Source: an uncultured Burkholderiales bacterium (lineage in GTDB: Bacteria > Pseudomonadota > Gammaproteobacteria > Burkholderiales > Burkholderiaceae_C). Taken from it: a stretch of DNA of 10,987 nucleotides. Position 1 is the stretch's first letter. The number at the start of each line of letters is the position of its first letter. Positions 1-6,503 of the stretch are shown piece after piece. Under the pieces are notes generated by a model, which did not search any database, was not told where the DNA came from, and worked only from the letters and a program-made list of their open reading frames with translations. The stretch lies in contig CAIQIL010000664.1 of NCBI GenBank assembly GCA_903871865.1, positions 1 through 10,987 of the forward strand, read 5' to 3'. A program made the translations under genes and the position numbers.

Positions 1-1405
1 CCAAGGCCTTGGACACCTGGGCCGCCTGCTGGACCGGGTCCCAGAACAGGCGGCGCCCGAAGGAGCCCCCCGACGAGATCACGTGCGCCTTGACGGCCGT
101 GGGCGGCAAGCCCAGGTCGATGGCCACCGACTGCGCGGCCGCGATGGGCGTCTGCATGCCGGCCCAGATCTCGCAGAACACCGCGTTGCCATTGGCGTCG
201 CGCTTGACGTCCACGATGGCGCAATCGGTTTCCAGGGGCGCGTGCGACAGCGGCGCCATCTCGAACTCGGCGTCGATGGTCACCGAGCCCAGCAGCGGAA
301 CGCTCACGGGCGGCACACCCAGCGCCGGCACCGAGGCCTTGAGCTTGGCGGTGATGGACGCGTTGCTTTCGCCGTCGATGGTGCCGGCGCCCCAGGTCAC
401 ATCGAGCGCATTGACGGCATCCCAGGCCTGGCCGAAGGTCTCGGCCATCACGGCCACGCCCGGTGGGATGGGCACGATGGCACCGCCACCCGGCAGCACG
501 CACACGCCGATCACACCCGGCATGGCCTTCACCGTGCCCAGGTTGTTGACGCGCACCACCGTGCCCAGGATGGTGGGCGGACGGCGCACCATGGTCGGCT
601 TGGCGTTGGGCACCGGAATGTCCAGCGTGAACTTCTTGCGCCCCGTGACGATGTCGAGGGCATCGATGCGACCGGCGGCCTTGCCGACCACGCGGTACTG
701 GCCAGCGGACTTGGGCGCCACGTTCAAAGGCGCCGGGATGAGCGATGCGGCCAGGGTCAGCGTGGCGTAGGCGGCCTTGCGGCCGTCCGTGGCCAGCACG
801 TAGCCGTTCGCGGTGTTCAGCGAACTGGCCGACAGGCCCCACTGGCGTGCAGCGGCTTCCAGCAAGCGCGCACGGGCCTGCGCCGCCATCAGGGGCAGCA
901 CGTTGGCGAAGCTGCGGACCGTGGTCGAGCCGCCTGTCAGCTGGTTGACCAGGAGCTCAGGCCGCGCATCGGACAGCGTGACATCCACCATGTTCAATGG
1001 CACGTCCAGCTCTTCGGCGATCATCATCGCCAGGGCGGTGGAAATGCCCTGCCCCGACTCGGCACGCGGCAGCTCGAAGGCCACGCGGCCGTTCTTGCCC
1101 ACCGACAGGCGCACCAGCGGCATCGTGGGCAGCGAGGTCAGCGTGACCGCGTCGCCCAGGTCGAAGAAATCGACGGTGTCGGGCGGGGTCAGCGGCAAGG
1201 CCGCTTCGGCGTCGCGCGGTGCGGCGAAGCCGGCCGCGACCGTCAGCACCGGCGCAGACAGCGCATAGGTCAGCAGACCTCGGCGGCTGATGCCTGCCGG
1301 CGCTTCGGCCTCAAGGGTGTGGGGGGGGATGTGGGCGTGGGCCTCGCCAGGCAGAGCGCCGGCGTCGGGCGCAACAGGGGGTACAGCTTTCACGGGCGTC
1401 TCCAT
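1..1405 (-). CDS. IorB-like molybdopterin-binding hydroxylase large subunit, Tat-exported, 3' end cut by window edge
   Basis: Seen: an open minus-strand frame from ATG at 1405 to the window edge, 468 codons without a stop. After about 40 residues rich in Pro, Ala and His comes a Tat signal, ISRRGLLTYAL, with the arginine pair at residues 41-42 and a hydrophobic stretch to about 61. Then follow RLSVGKNGRV (about 99-108), ESGQGISTALAMMIAEELDV (about 116-135), GGST (158-161) and GGSFGRR (446-452). These match, in order, the large subunit of isoquinoline 1-oxidoreductase and related xanthine-dehydrogenase-family proteins (about 700-780 aa), so about 60% of the protein is present. Family knowledge: these periplasmic or membrane-associated enzymes hydroxylate N-heterocycles or aldehydes with a molybdenum-cytosine-dinucleotide cofactor, fed by a separate 2Fe-2S subunit. 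That subunit is not upstream here, where a tRNA and hrcA lie. The usual HAPMEP-like loop reads HAPLET. No clear Shine-Dalgarno precedes the ATG; an in-frame GTG at 1429 is an alternative start. Substrate unknown. Confidence 0.85.
   Translation of the reverse strand, partial: METPVKAVPPVAPDAGALPGEAHAHIPPHTLEAEAPAGISRRGLLTYALSAPVLTVAAGFAAPRDAEAALPLTPPDTVDFFDLGDAVTLTSLPTMPLVRLSVGKNGRVAFELPRAESGQGISTALAMMIAEELDVPLNMVDVTLSDARPELLVNQLTGGSTTVRSFANVLPLMAAQARARLLEAAARQWGLSASSLNTANGYVLATDGRKAAYATLTLAASLIPAPLNVAPKSAGQYRVVGKAAGRIDALDIVTGRKKFTLDIPVPNAKPTMVRRPPTILGTVVRVNNLGTVKAMPGVIGVCVLPGGGAIVPIPPGVAVMAETFGQAWDAVNALDVTWGAGTIDGESNASITAKLKASVPALGVPPVSVPLLGSVTIDAEFEMAPLSHAPLETDCAIVDVKRDANGNAVFCEIWAGMQTPIAAAQSVAIDLGLPPTAVKAHVISSGGSFGRRLFWDPVQQAAQVSKAL
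1321..1328. repeat. Eight-base G tract (C tract in the coding sense) in the 5' part of the IorB-like gene
   Basis: Eight consecutive G on the plus strand, i.e. eight C in codons 26-29 of the molybdenum hydroxylase gene, upstream of its Tat signal. A slip of one base would disrupt the frame before the export signal. I see no ATG or GTG between the tract and the twin-arginine motif that could rescue translation. Confidence 0.9.
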
Positions 1406-1573
1406 CGGATGGGCGTGCGAACCGGGCACGCATCGCGAGGTCAGGGAGGCTGGAGATGCAGCCCGCTGCCAGTGCGATGACGGAAATTGTGTCCAGTTCA
1501 ACCGCCATCGGCGCCGTCACTTTCCCTTGGGTAATTCCGCCTAAGGAAGGTGAGGTGATGGGACGGGAGGAGG

Positions 1574-1650
1574 TGGTAGGCCGTGTTGGACTTGAACCAA
1601 CGACCAAAGGATTATGAGTCCTCTGCTCTGACCAACTGAGCTAACGGCCC
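1574..1650 (-). tRNA. tRNA with anticodon CAU, probably tRNA-Ile2 (lysidine type); alternative label tRNA-Met
   Basis: Read on the minus strand, a complete cloverleaf of 77 bases with an encoded CCA end folds by hand. The acceptor stem GGGCCGT/ACGGCCT has a G1-U72 wobble, the D stem is GCTC/GAGC, the anticodon stem is GAGGA/TCCTT around loop CTCATAA, the variable loop is TGGTC, and the T stem is GTTGG/CCAAC around TTCAAGT. The discriminator is A. The anticodon CAU is shared by initiator Met, elongator Met and Ile2. A G1-U72 pair and one G-C pair at the base of the anticodon stem argue against initiator. C4-G69 and C5-G68 pairs and the CTTTGGTC stretch after the anticodon resemble E. coli tRNA-Ile2, where those acceptor pairs help TilS recognition and C34 becomes lysidine to read AUA. 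Elongator Met cannot be fully excluded. Confidence 0.93.
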
Positions 1651-1666
1651 CCGCAGGGAAGCCTGG

Positions 1667-1672
1667 ATTGTA
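1667..1672 (-). promoter_or_regulatory. Possible -10 box for the tRNA gene
   Basis: TACAAT on the minus strand matches the sigma-70 -10 consensus at five of six bases and lies 16 bases before the mature tRNA 5' end. No good -35 is seen at 16-18 bases upstream, where the sequence is GC-only. The tRNA may instead be co-transcribed with hrcA, which ends 58 bases upstream. Confidence 0.3.
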
Positions 1673-1711
1673 GGGGCCGCACCGGGTGCCGGCCGCCCAC
1701 TGCGGCCCTAC
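1670..1711. terminator. Hairpin at the hrcA stop codon, possible terminator without a U tract
   Basis: The arms GTAGGGGCCGCA (1670-1681) and TGCGGCCCTAC (1701-1711) are complementary over 11 pairs with one bulged G, around a 19-base GC-rich loop. The right arm includes the hrcA stop codon. On the minus strand the hairpin is followed by AATCC, so the U run of an intrinsic terminator is missing. It could instead protect the hrcA mRNA end or be a processing site before the tRNA. Confidence 0.4.
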
Positions 1712-2727
1712 TTCTGACTCAGTGCGTTGGACACCAGCCGCGAGGTGATGTCGACGATCTCGATCATGCGGTCGTAGGCCATGCGTGTGGGGCCGATGAC
1801 GCCCAGCGTGCCGACCACCTGGCCGTCGATCTGGTAGGGCGCCGACACGACCGAGAGCTCCTCGAAAGGCACGATCTGGCTTTCGCCGCCGATGTAGATG
1901 TTCACGCCCTCGGCGCGGCTGGAGCCATCGAGCAGGCGCATCAGCTGGGTCTTCTGCTCGAACAGGTCGAACATGCGGCGCAGCGAGCCCATGTCGCTGG
2001 AGAAGTCCTGCACGGTCAGCAGGTTGCGCTCGCCGGAGACCACGACGTTGTCGGTGCTCTCGGCCATGACCTCGCCGCCCGCCTGCACCGCGGCCTGCAT
2101 CAGCAAGGCCATGTCAGAGCGCAGCTGCTCGACCTCGCCTTTCAGGCGCTCGCGCATCTCCTCGATCGACAAGCCCGTGTAGTGCGCATTGAGCAGGTTG
2201 CTGGCCTCGATCAGCTGCGACTGGGTGGGGTCCTGGGCGGTGAAGATGACGCGGTTCTGCACATCGCCATCGGGCGCGACCAGGATGACGAGGATGCGGC
2301 GCTCGCCCAGGCGCAGGAACTCGATGTGGCGGAACACCGTGGCCTTGCGCGGCGCCGTGACCACGCCCACGAACTGCGACAGGCTGGAGAGCATCTGCGC
2401 GGCGTTCGAGATCACGCGCTGGGGCTGGTCAGGCTGGAGCTGGTCGCGGGTCTGGTGGGCGAGCTCGTCGAGGCTGAGCGGGCGCGCCGTCATCATGGTG
2501 TCCACGAAGAGGCGGTAGCCGCGCGCGGTGGGCACCCGCCCGGCCGAGGTGTGCGGGCTGACGATGAGGCCCAGCTCTTCGAGGTCGGCCATGACGTTGC
2601 GGATGGTGGCCGCCGACAGCTCCAGGCCCGAGGCCCGCGAGAGCGTGCGCGAGCCCACCGGCTGCCCGTCGGCGATGTAGCGCTCCACCAGCGCTTTCAA
2701 GAGGTATTTGGCCCGGTCGTCCAGCAT
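1708..2727 (-). CDS. hrcA: Heat-inducible transcription repressor HrcA
   Basis: 339 aa. HrcA represses groESL and other chaperone genes by binding the CIRCE inverted repeat and needs GroEL to stay active. The N-terminal winged helix (residues about 1-75) carries the family signatures [11 protein letters not shown] (21-31), [16 protein letters not shown] (about 40-55) and [20 protein letters not shown] (57-76). The C-terminal half has the HrcA core and ends with a [26 protein letters not shown] dimerisation segment. Length is normal for the family (about 335-350). The start at 2727 gives [17 protein letters not shown], the usual HrcA beginning; an ATG three codons upstream (2736, MKT-MLDD) is the alternative. 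Neither has a clear Shine-Dalgarno. A longer open frame reaches 2976 but would run through the divergent nadK gene and is not conserved-looking. No CIRCE element is visible in its promoter region, so self-repression through CIRCE is not supported here. Confidence 0.96.
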   Translation of the reverse strand: MLDDRAKYLLKALVERYIADGQPVGSRTLSRASGLELSAATIRNVMADLEELGLIVSPHTSAGRVPTARGYRLFVDTMMTARPLSLDELAHQTRDQLQPDQPQRVISNAAQMLSSLSQFVGVVTAPRKATVFRHIEFLRLGERRILVILVAPDGDVQNRVIFTAQDPTQSQLIEASNLLNAHYTGLSIEEMRERLKGEVEQLRSDMALLMQAAVQAGGEVMAESTDNVVVSGERNLLTVQDFSSDMGSLRRMFDLFEQKTQLMRLLDGSSRAEGVNIYIGGESQIVPFEELSVVSAPYQIDGQVVGTLGVIGPTRMAYDRMIEIVDITSRLVSNALSQK

Positions 2728-2734
2728 GGTCTTC

Positions 2735-2740
2735 ATTCTA
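2735..2740 (-). promoter_or_regulatory. Possible -10 box of hrcA
   Basis: TAGAAT on the minus strand matches TATAAT at five of six bases. Transcription starting about 7 bases further would begin at about 2728, right at the preferred ATG (2727), giving a leaderless or nearly leaderless mRNA. The -35 region (around 2758-2763, TGCCCA) is poor. The call rests on the -10 and on the lack of a Shine-Dalgarno. Confidence 0.3.
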
Positions 2741-2791
2741 GATGGCGCCCGCGGCGCTGGGCAGACCCGCCTGGCGGATGTCCTGATCTGA

Positions 2792-2804
2792 CACAGCCGC
2801 TGTG
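2792..2804. promoter_or_regulatory. Perfect 13-base palindrome CACAGC-C-GCTGTG, possible operator in the hrcA/nadK divergent region
   Basis: Six-base arms around a single C, fully complementary, lying two bases before the possible nadK -10 box. It fits neither the CIRCE repeat (TTAGCACTC-N9-GAGTGCTAA) nor a LexA box (CTG-N10-CAG). A dimeric regulator binding here would cover the spacer of the nadK promoter. No regulator can be named. Confidence 0.35.
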
Positions 2805-2805
2805 G

Positions 2806-2811
2806 TGTAAT
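2806..2811 (+). promoter_or_regulatory. Possible -10 box of the nadK-recN-rapZ operon
   Basis: TGTAAT matches TATAAT at five of six bases. It ends seven bases before the nadK ATG, so the transcript would start at or next to the start codon. At a 17-base spacer the -35 hexamer would be CTGATC (three of six); CTGACA at 2788-2793 is better but only 12 bases away. Weak evidence overall. Confidence 0.35.
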
Positions 2812-2818
2812 TCTTGGC

Positions 2819-3721
2819 ATGTCTCGCCTGCCTCCCTGCCGCTTCCGCCACGCCGCCTTGGTCGGCAAATACCAGGCCCGCGGCATCCGCGCGGTGCTGG
2901 AAGACGTGGCCCATTTGCTGGTGCGCGCCGGCCTCGACGTCTCGCTGGAGGCCGACACCGCGCTCAACACCGGCATGACCGACTACCCGGCCCTGTCCAT
3001 CAAGGAGATCGGCCAGCAGTGCGATGTCGCCATCGTGCTGGGCGGCGACGGCACCATGCTGGCGATCGCCCGTGAGCTGGCGCGCTTCAACATCCCGCTC
3101 ATCGGCATCAACCAGGGGCGCCTGGGCTTCATCACCGACATCCAGCTGAAGGATGTGGCCACCGCCGTGCCCCTGATCCTCAGCGGCCAGTACGAGGAAG
3201 AGCACCGCGCCATGCTGGAAGGCGCCGTGCTGCGCCCGCACAGCGGCGGCGAGCTGGAAACCATCTACGAAGACTTCGCCATCAACGAGGTGGTGGTCAG
3301 CCGCGGTGCCACCGCCGGCATGGTCGAGGTGCGCGCCGAGGTGGACGGCCAGTTCATCGCCAACTACCGTGCCGACGGCCTGATCGTGGCCTCGCCCACC
3401 GGCTCGTCGGCCTATGCCATGTCGGCAGGCGGCCCCATCCTGCACCCGGCGCTCGGTGGCTGGGTGGTGGTGCCGATCGCCTCGCACACGCTGTCCAACC
3501 GGCCCATCGTCATCCCCGACACGGGCACGGTGACCATCGAGATCGTGGCCGGCCGCGACGCCAGCATGAACTTCGACATGCAAAGCCTGGCCAGCCTGCT
3601 GCACGGCGACCGTGTCACGGTGCGCCGCTCGGCCTACACGGTGCGCTTCCTGCACCCGCAAGGCTGGAATTACTACGCCACCCTGCGCCGCAAGCTGCGC
3701 TGGAACGAGGGAGTGAGCTGA
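2819..3721 (+). CDS. nadK: NAD kinase
   Basis: 300 aa, cytoplasmic. It phosphorylates NAD to NADP with ATP (or polyphosphate in some members). Seen: the catalytic GGDGT motif at residues 75-79 (in VLGGDGTML), [12 protein letters not shown] (96-107), the NE pair at 156-157 (in [10 protein letters not shown]), and the glycine-rich [15 protein letters not shown] segment (192-206) that holds the nucleotide and forms the second conserved domain. Length fits the family (about 290-305). The ATG at 2819 gives a normal N-terminus ([14 protein letters not shown] at residues 10-23), but no Shine-Dalgarno precedes it; the preceding bases are AATTCTTGGC. The gene is divergent from hrcA and heads a three-gene operon, with its stop 5 bases before recN. 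Function is certain from the motifs; the leaderless mRNA is an inference. Confidence 0.97.
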   Translation: MSRLPPCRFRHAALVGKYQARGIRAVLEDVAHLLVRAGLDVSLEADTALNTGMTDYPALSIKEIGQQCDVAIVLGGDGTMLAIARELARFNIPLIGINQGRLGFITDIQLKDVATAVPLILSGQYEEEHRAMLEGAVLRPHSGGELETIYEDFAINEVVVSRGATAGMVEVRAEVDGQFIANYRADGLIVASPTGSSAYAMSAGGPILHPALGGWVVVPIASHTLSNRPIVIPDTGTVTIEIVAGRDASMNFDMQSLASLLHGDRVTVRRSAYTVRFLHPQGWNYYATLRRKLRWNEGVS

Positions 3722-3726
3722 AGACC

Positions 3727-5502
3727 ATGCTGTGCCGCCTGAGCCTGCGTGATTTCGTCATCGTGTCCGAGCTGGACATCGAGCTGGGCAGTGGCTTCAC
3801 CGCGCTGACCGGCGAGACCGGCGCGGGCAAATCCATCCTGATCGACGCCCTGCAACTGACCCTCGGCAGCCGCGGTGACGCTGGCGTGGTGCGCGAAGGC
3901 GCAGCGCGCGCCGACCTGAGCGCCGAGTTCGAGGTCTCCCCTGCCCTGGCCGCGCAACTGCGCCCCTGGCTGGAGGAAGCCGGCTTCGACACGGCCGAGC
4001 TGGACGAACGCGGTGGCCGCCTGCTGCTGCGCCGCGTGGTCGATGCCCAGGGCAAAAGCCGCGCCTGGGTCAATGGCAGCACCGCCACGCTGACGCAGTT
4101 GCGCGAGCTGGGCGAACAGCTGGTGGACATCCACGGCCAGCACGCCTGGCAAAGCCTGACCCGCGCCGACAGCGTGCGCGCCCTGGTCGATGCGCAAGCC
4201 GCGGTGGACACCACCGCGCTGCCAAGCACCTGGGCCGCCCGCCGCGAGGCTCGCCGACGCCTGGACGAAGCCCGCGCGAAACAAGCCGACCTGGAGCGCG
4301 AACGCGAGCGCCTGCAGTGGCAGATCGGCGAACTCGCCAAACTCGCGCCCCAGCCCGACGAGTGGGAGGCGCTCAACGCCGAGCACACGCGCCTGAGCCA
4401 CGGCCAGTCCATCCTGGACGCGGCCCGCGTGGCGCTCGACATGGTCTCCGAGGCCGAGCTCAACGCCGAAGGCCTGACCTCGCGCGCCATCGATGCGCTC
4501 GACGAAGTCGCCGGTGTCGAGCCCCGCCTGGTCAACGCCCTGGAAGTGCTGCGCGAGGCCCAGGCCCAGCTGCAGGACGCCGCGCACAGCCTCAACGGCG
4601 TGCTGGGCCACACCGAGCTCGACCCGGACCGCCTGGGCGAGCTCGATGCCCGCCTGTCGGCCTGGATGGGCCTGGCGCGCCGCTATCGCCGCCAAGCCCA
4701 CGAGCTGCCCGAGTTGCTGCAAACCTGGCAGGCCGAGCTGGCCGAACTCGACGCCGCCACCGACCTGGCCGCGCTGGAACGCAGCGCCGACCAAACCCAC
4801 GCCGCCTGGCTGAAGGCAGCGCAGGCGGCCTCCAAGCTGCGCAAGCAGGCCGCGCCCCAGCTGTCCGAGGCCGTCACCGCGGCCATGCAGACGCTGGGCA
4901 TGGCCGGAGGCCGTTTCGAAGTGGCCCTCACGCCGCAAGAAGAGCCCCAGCCCTGGGGCCTGGAAGCCATCGACTTCCTCGTCGCGGGTCACGCGGGCAG
5001 CACGCCTCGGCCCCTGGGCAAGGTGGCCTCGGGCGGCGAGCTCTCGCGCCTGGCGCTGGCCATCGCCGTGACGGCCTCGCAGCAGGCCGCCGCACAGCGC
5101 GGGGCCCAGGTCGCCACCCTGATCTTCGACGAGATCGATTCGGGCGTGGGTGGCGCGGTGGCCGACACCGTGGGCCGGCTGATGCAGGGCCTGGGTGCGG
5201 CGCAGGAAGACCGCCATGAAGGCCGCCAGGTGCTGGCCGTCACCCACCTCGCACAGGTCGCCGCTTGCGCCCACCACCACCTGCTGGTCAGCAAATCGCT
5301 GCAGGGCGGCCAGACCACCAGCGACATCCGCAGCGTGAACGGCGAGGCCCGCGTGCAGGAGGTCGCCCGCATGCTGGGCGGCGCCGTCAGCGACACCAGC
5401 CTGGCCCATGCACGCGCCATGCTGGACGCGGCCCACACACCGGCGGACACACCCGCCAGCGCCGACCACAGCCCCCGGCGACGCAACAAGGAATCCGCAT
5501 GA
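3727..5502 (+). CDS. recN: DNA repair protein RecN
   Basis: 591 aa. RecN is an SMC-like ATPase that acts early in recombinational repair of double-strand breaks, bringing DNA ends or sister chromosomes together. Seen: Walker A GETGAGKS at 29-36; the RecN-typical [12 protein letters not shown] around 133-144; a central helical region rich in Glu, Arg and Ala (about 155-380) consistent with a short coiled coil; ABC signature [15 protein letters not shown] at 434-448; Walker [13 protein letters not shown] at 465-476; and THLAQVAA at 506-513. Length is slightly above the usual 550-560 because of a polar, Pro/Ala-rich tail (about 570-591). A GAGGGA stretch lies 14 bases before the ATG and a weaker GAAG closer. 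It sits 5 bases after nadK and overlaps rapZ by ATGA, so it is probably translated from the nadK mRNA. I see no LexA box immediately upstream, although recN is SOS-induced in E. coli. Confidence 0.97.
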   Translation: MLCRLSLRDFVIVSELDIELGSGFTALTGETGAGKSILIDALQLTLGSRGDAGVVREGAARADLSAEFEVSPALAAQLRPWLEEAGFDTAELDERGGRLLLRRVVDAQGKSRAWVNGSTATLTQLRELGEQLVDIHGQHAWQSLTRADSVRALVDAQAAVDTTALPSTWAARREARRRLDEARAKQADLERERERLQWQIGELAKLAPQPDEWEALNAEHTRLSHGQSILDAARVALDMVSEAELNAEGLTSRAIDALDEVAGVEPRLVNALEVLREAQAQLQDAAHSLNGVLGHTELDPDRLGELDARLSAWMGLARRYRRQAHELPELLQTWQAELAELDAATDLAALERSADQTHAAWLKAAQAASKLRKQAAPQLSEAVTAAMQTLGMAGGRFEVALTPQEEPQPWGLEAIDFLVAGHAGSTPRPLGKVASGGELSRLALAIAVTASQQAAAQRGAQVATLIFDEIDSGVGGAVADTVGRLMQGLGAAQEDRHEGRQVLAVTHLAQVAACAHHHLLVSKSLQGGQTTSDIRSVNGEARVQEVARMLGGAVSDTSLAHARAMLDAAHTPADTPASADHSPRRRNKESA

Positions 5503-6458
5503 GCAAACTCGACCTCGTGCTGCTGACGGGGATCTCCGGGTCCGGCAAGTCGGTGGCCCTCAACGCCCTGGAAGACGCAGGCTACTTCTGCGTGGACAAC
5601 CTCCCGCCCGAGCTGCTCAGCGGCATGATCTGCCTGGAAGAAGCCCGCGAACCGGCCTTGCGCCGCCGCGTGGCCGTGGCCGTGGACGTGCGCAGCGCGC
5701 ACTCCCTGCCCCACCTCATGCCCGTGCTGGAAGAGCTGCAGCGCGACGGCCACAAGCTGCGCTCGGTCTTCCTGGACGCCACCACGGACGCCCTGGTGCG
5801 GCGCTTTTCCGAAACCCGCCGGCCGCACCCGCTGTCCCAAGTGGTTTCGCAGGTGACCTCACCGGTGCCTGCCCCCGGCAACCCGGCGTCCATGCCGCGC
5901 CGCCGCGCCAGCGACAGCGACACCACCCTGGCGCCGCCGGCCGACCAGGCCCTGATCGAGGCCATCCGCACCGAGCGCGACCTGCTCAGCCCGCTGCGCG
6001 AAGTCTCCACCGTCATCGACACCTCGCTGCTGCGCCCAGCCCAGCTGCGCGCCTGGATCCGCAACATCGTGCAGGCCGCGCCTTCGCGCCTGACGCTGGT
6101 GTTCGAATCCTTCGCCTTCAAGCAGGGCGTGCCCATGGACGCCGACTTCGTCTTCGATGTGCGCATGCTGCCCAACCCTTTCTACATCAAGGAGTTGAAG
6201 CCGCAGACGGGCCGCGACCAGCCGGTCATCGACTACCTGGCGCAGCAGCCGGAGTCAGCCGAACTCATCGCGCAGATCGAGGCCTTCCTGCTGCGCTGGC
6301 TGCCGGCGCTCGAAGGCGACCAGCGCAGCTACGTCACCGTGGCGATCGGCTGCACCGGCGGCCAGCACCGCTCGGTTTATTGCGTGGAGCAGCTGACGCA
6401 GCGCTTCTCGCCGCGCGGCGTGGTGCTGTCGCGGCACCGCGAGCTGGACGCCAAATGA
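5499..6458 (+). CDS. rapZ: RapZ-family RNase adaptor / nucleotide-binding protein with an extra internal segment
   Basis: 319 aa against about 284-290 for typical RapZ. Seen: Walker A GISGSGKS at 11-18; [10 protein letters not shown] at 31-40; [13 protein letters not shown] at 101-113; and a strongly conserved C-terminal domain with [20 protein letters not shown] (203-222), [11 protein letters not shown] (223-233), [11 protein letters not shown] (283-293) and HRE (313-315). In E. coli RapZ binds glucosamine-6-phosphate and the small RNA GlmZ and hands it to RNase E, controlling GlmS. GlmZ is restricted to enterobacteria and relatives, so the RNA partner here is unknown. The family was formerly annotated as P-loop ATPase YvcJ/YhbJ. 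The start at 5499 has Shine-Dalgarno AAGGA six bases upstream and overlaps the recN stop as ATGA, implying translational coupling. Odd: about 33 residues (114-147), low in complexity and rich in Pro, Ser and Arg, are inserted between the two domains. A hairpin follows the stop codon directly. Confidence 0.95.
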   Translation: MSKLDLVLLTGISGSGKSVALNALEDAGYFCVDNLPPELLSGMICLEEAREPALRRRVAVAVDVRSAHSLPHLMPVLEELQRDGHKLRSVFLDATTDALVRRFSETRRPHPLSQVVSQVTSPVPAPGNPASMPRRRASDSDTTLAPPADQALIEAIRTERDLLSPLREVSTVIDTSLLRPAQLRAWIRNIVQAAPSRLTLVFESFAFKQGVPMDADFVFDVRMLPNPFYIKELKPQTGRDQPVIDYLAQQPESAELIAQIEAFLLRWLPALEGDQRSYVTVAIGCTGGQHRSVYCVEQLTQRFSPRGVVLSRHRELDAK

Positions 6459-6460
6459 AC

Positions 6461-6484
6461 AAGGGCCCCCAAACGGGAGCCCTT
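6461..6484. terminator. Hairpin between convergent rapZ and SDR genes, probable bidirectional terminator
   Basis: AAGGGCCCCC (6461-6470), loop AAAC, GGGAGCCCTT (6475-6484): ten pairs with one C-A mismatch. It starts two bases after the rapZ stop codon. The plus strand continues with T then GACATTG, so the U run is short. On the minus strand the hairpin is followed by GTTCATTT, a somewhat better U-rich tail for the SDR operon, whose last stop codon is 20 bases upstream. Confidence 0.75.
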
Positions 6485-6503
6485 TGACATTGCGCTCAGG
6501 GAC

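Noticed and set aside
1458..1472. Sigma-54-like motif (TGGCA, GC-rich spacer, TGCA) upstream of the molybdenum hydroxylase gene on the minus strand
   Set aside because: The distance between the GG and GC elements is one base shorter than the strict sigma-54 spacing, and the -24 element is incomplete.
83..1480. Open frame of 465 codons on the plus strand over the molybdenum hydroxylase gene
   Set aside because: The product is rich in Arg, His and Gln with no recognisable motif. The minus frame has Tat, GGSFGRR and other family motifs.
2728..2818. CIRCE element or LexA box for hrcA, nadK or recN control
   Set aside because: No TTAGCACTC-N9-GAGTGCTAA repeat is present. The nearest LexA-like pair (CTG at 2783, CAG at 2794) has an 8-base instead of a 10-base spacer.
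2728..2976. N-terminal extension of hrcA by up to 83 codons
   Set aside because: It overlaps the divergent nadK start and promoter, the composition is not HrcA-like, and family members begin with MLDxRAK.
3673..5469. Open frame of 598 codons on the minus strand, antisense to recN
   Set aside because: It covers recN, whose motifs are complete. The antisense product is Gly/Gln/Ala/His repetitive with no domain pattern, as expected from third-position GC bias.
5265..5498. N-terminal extension of the rapZ frame into recN
   Set aside because: RapZ proteins begin just before the P loop. The ATG at 5499 has a well-placed AAGGA, and the extension is a shadow of recN.
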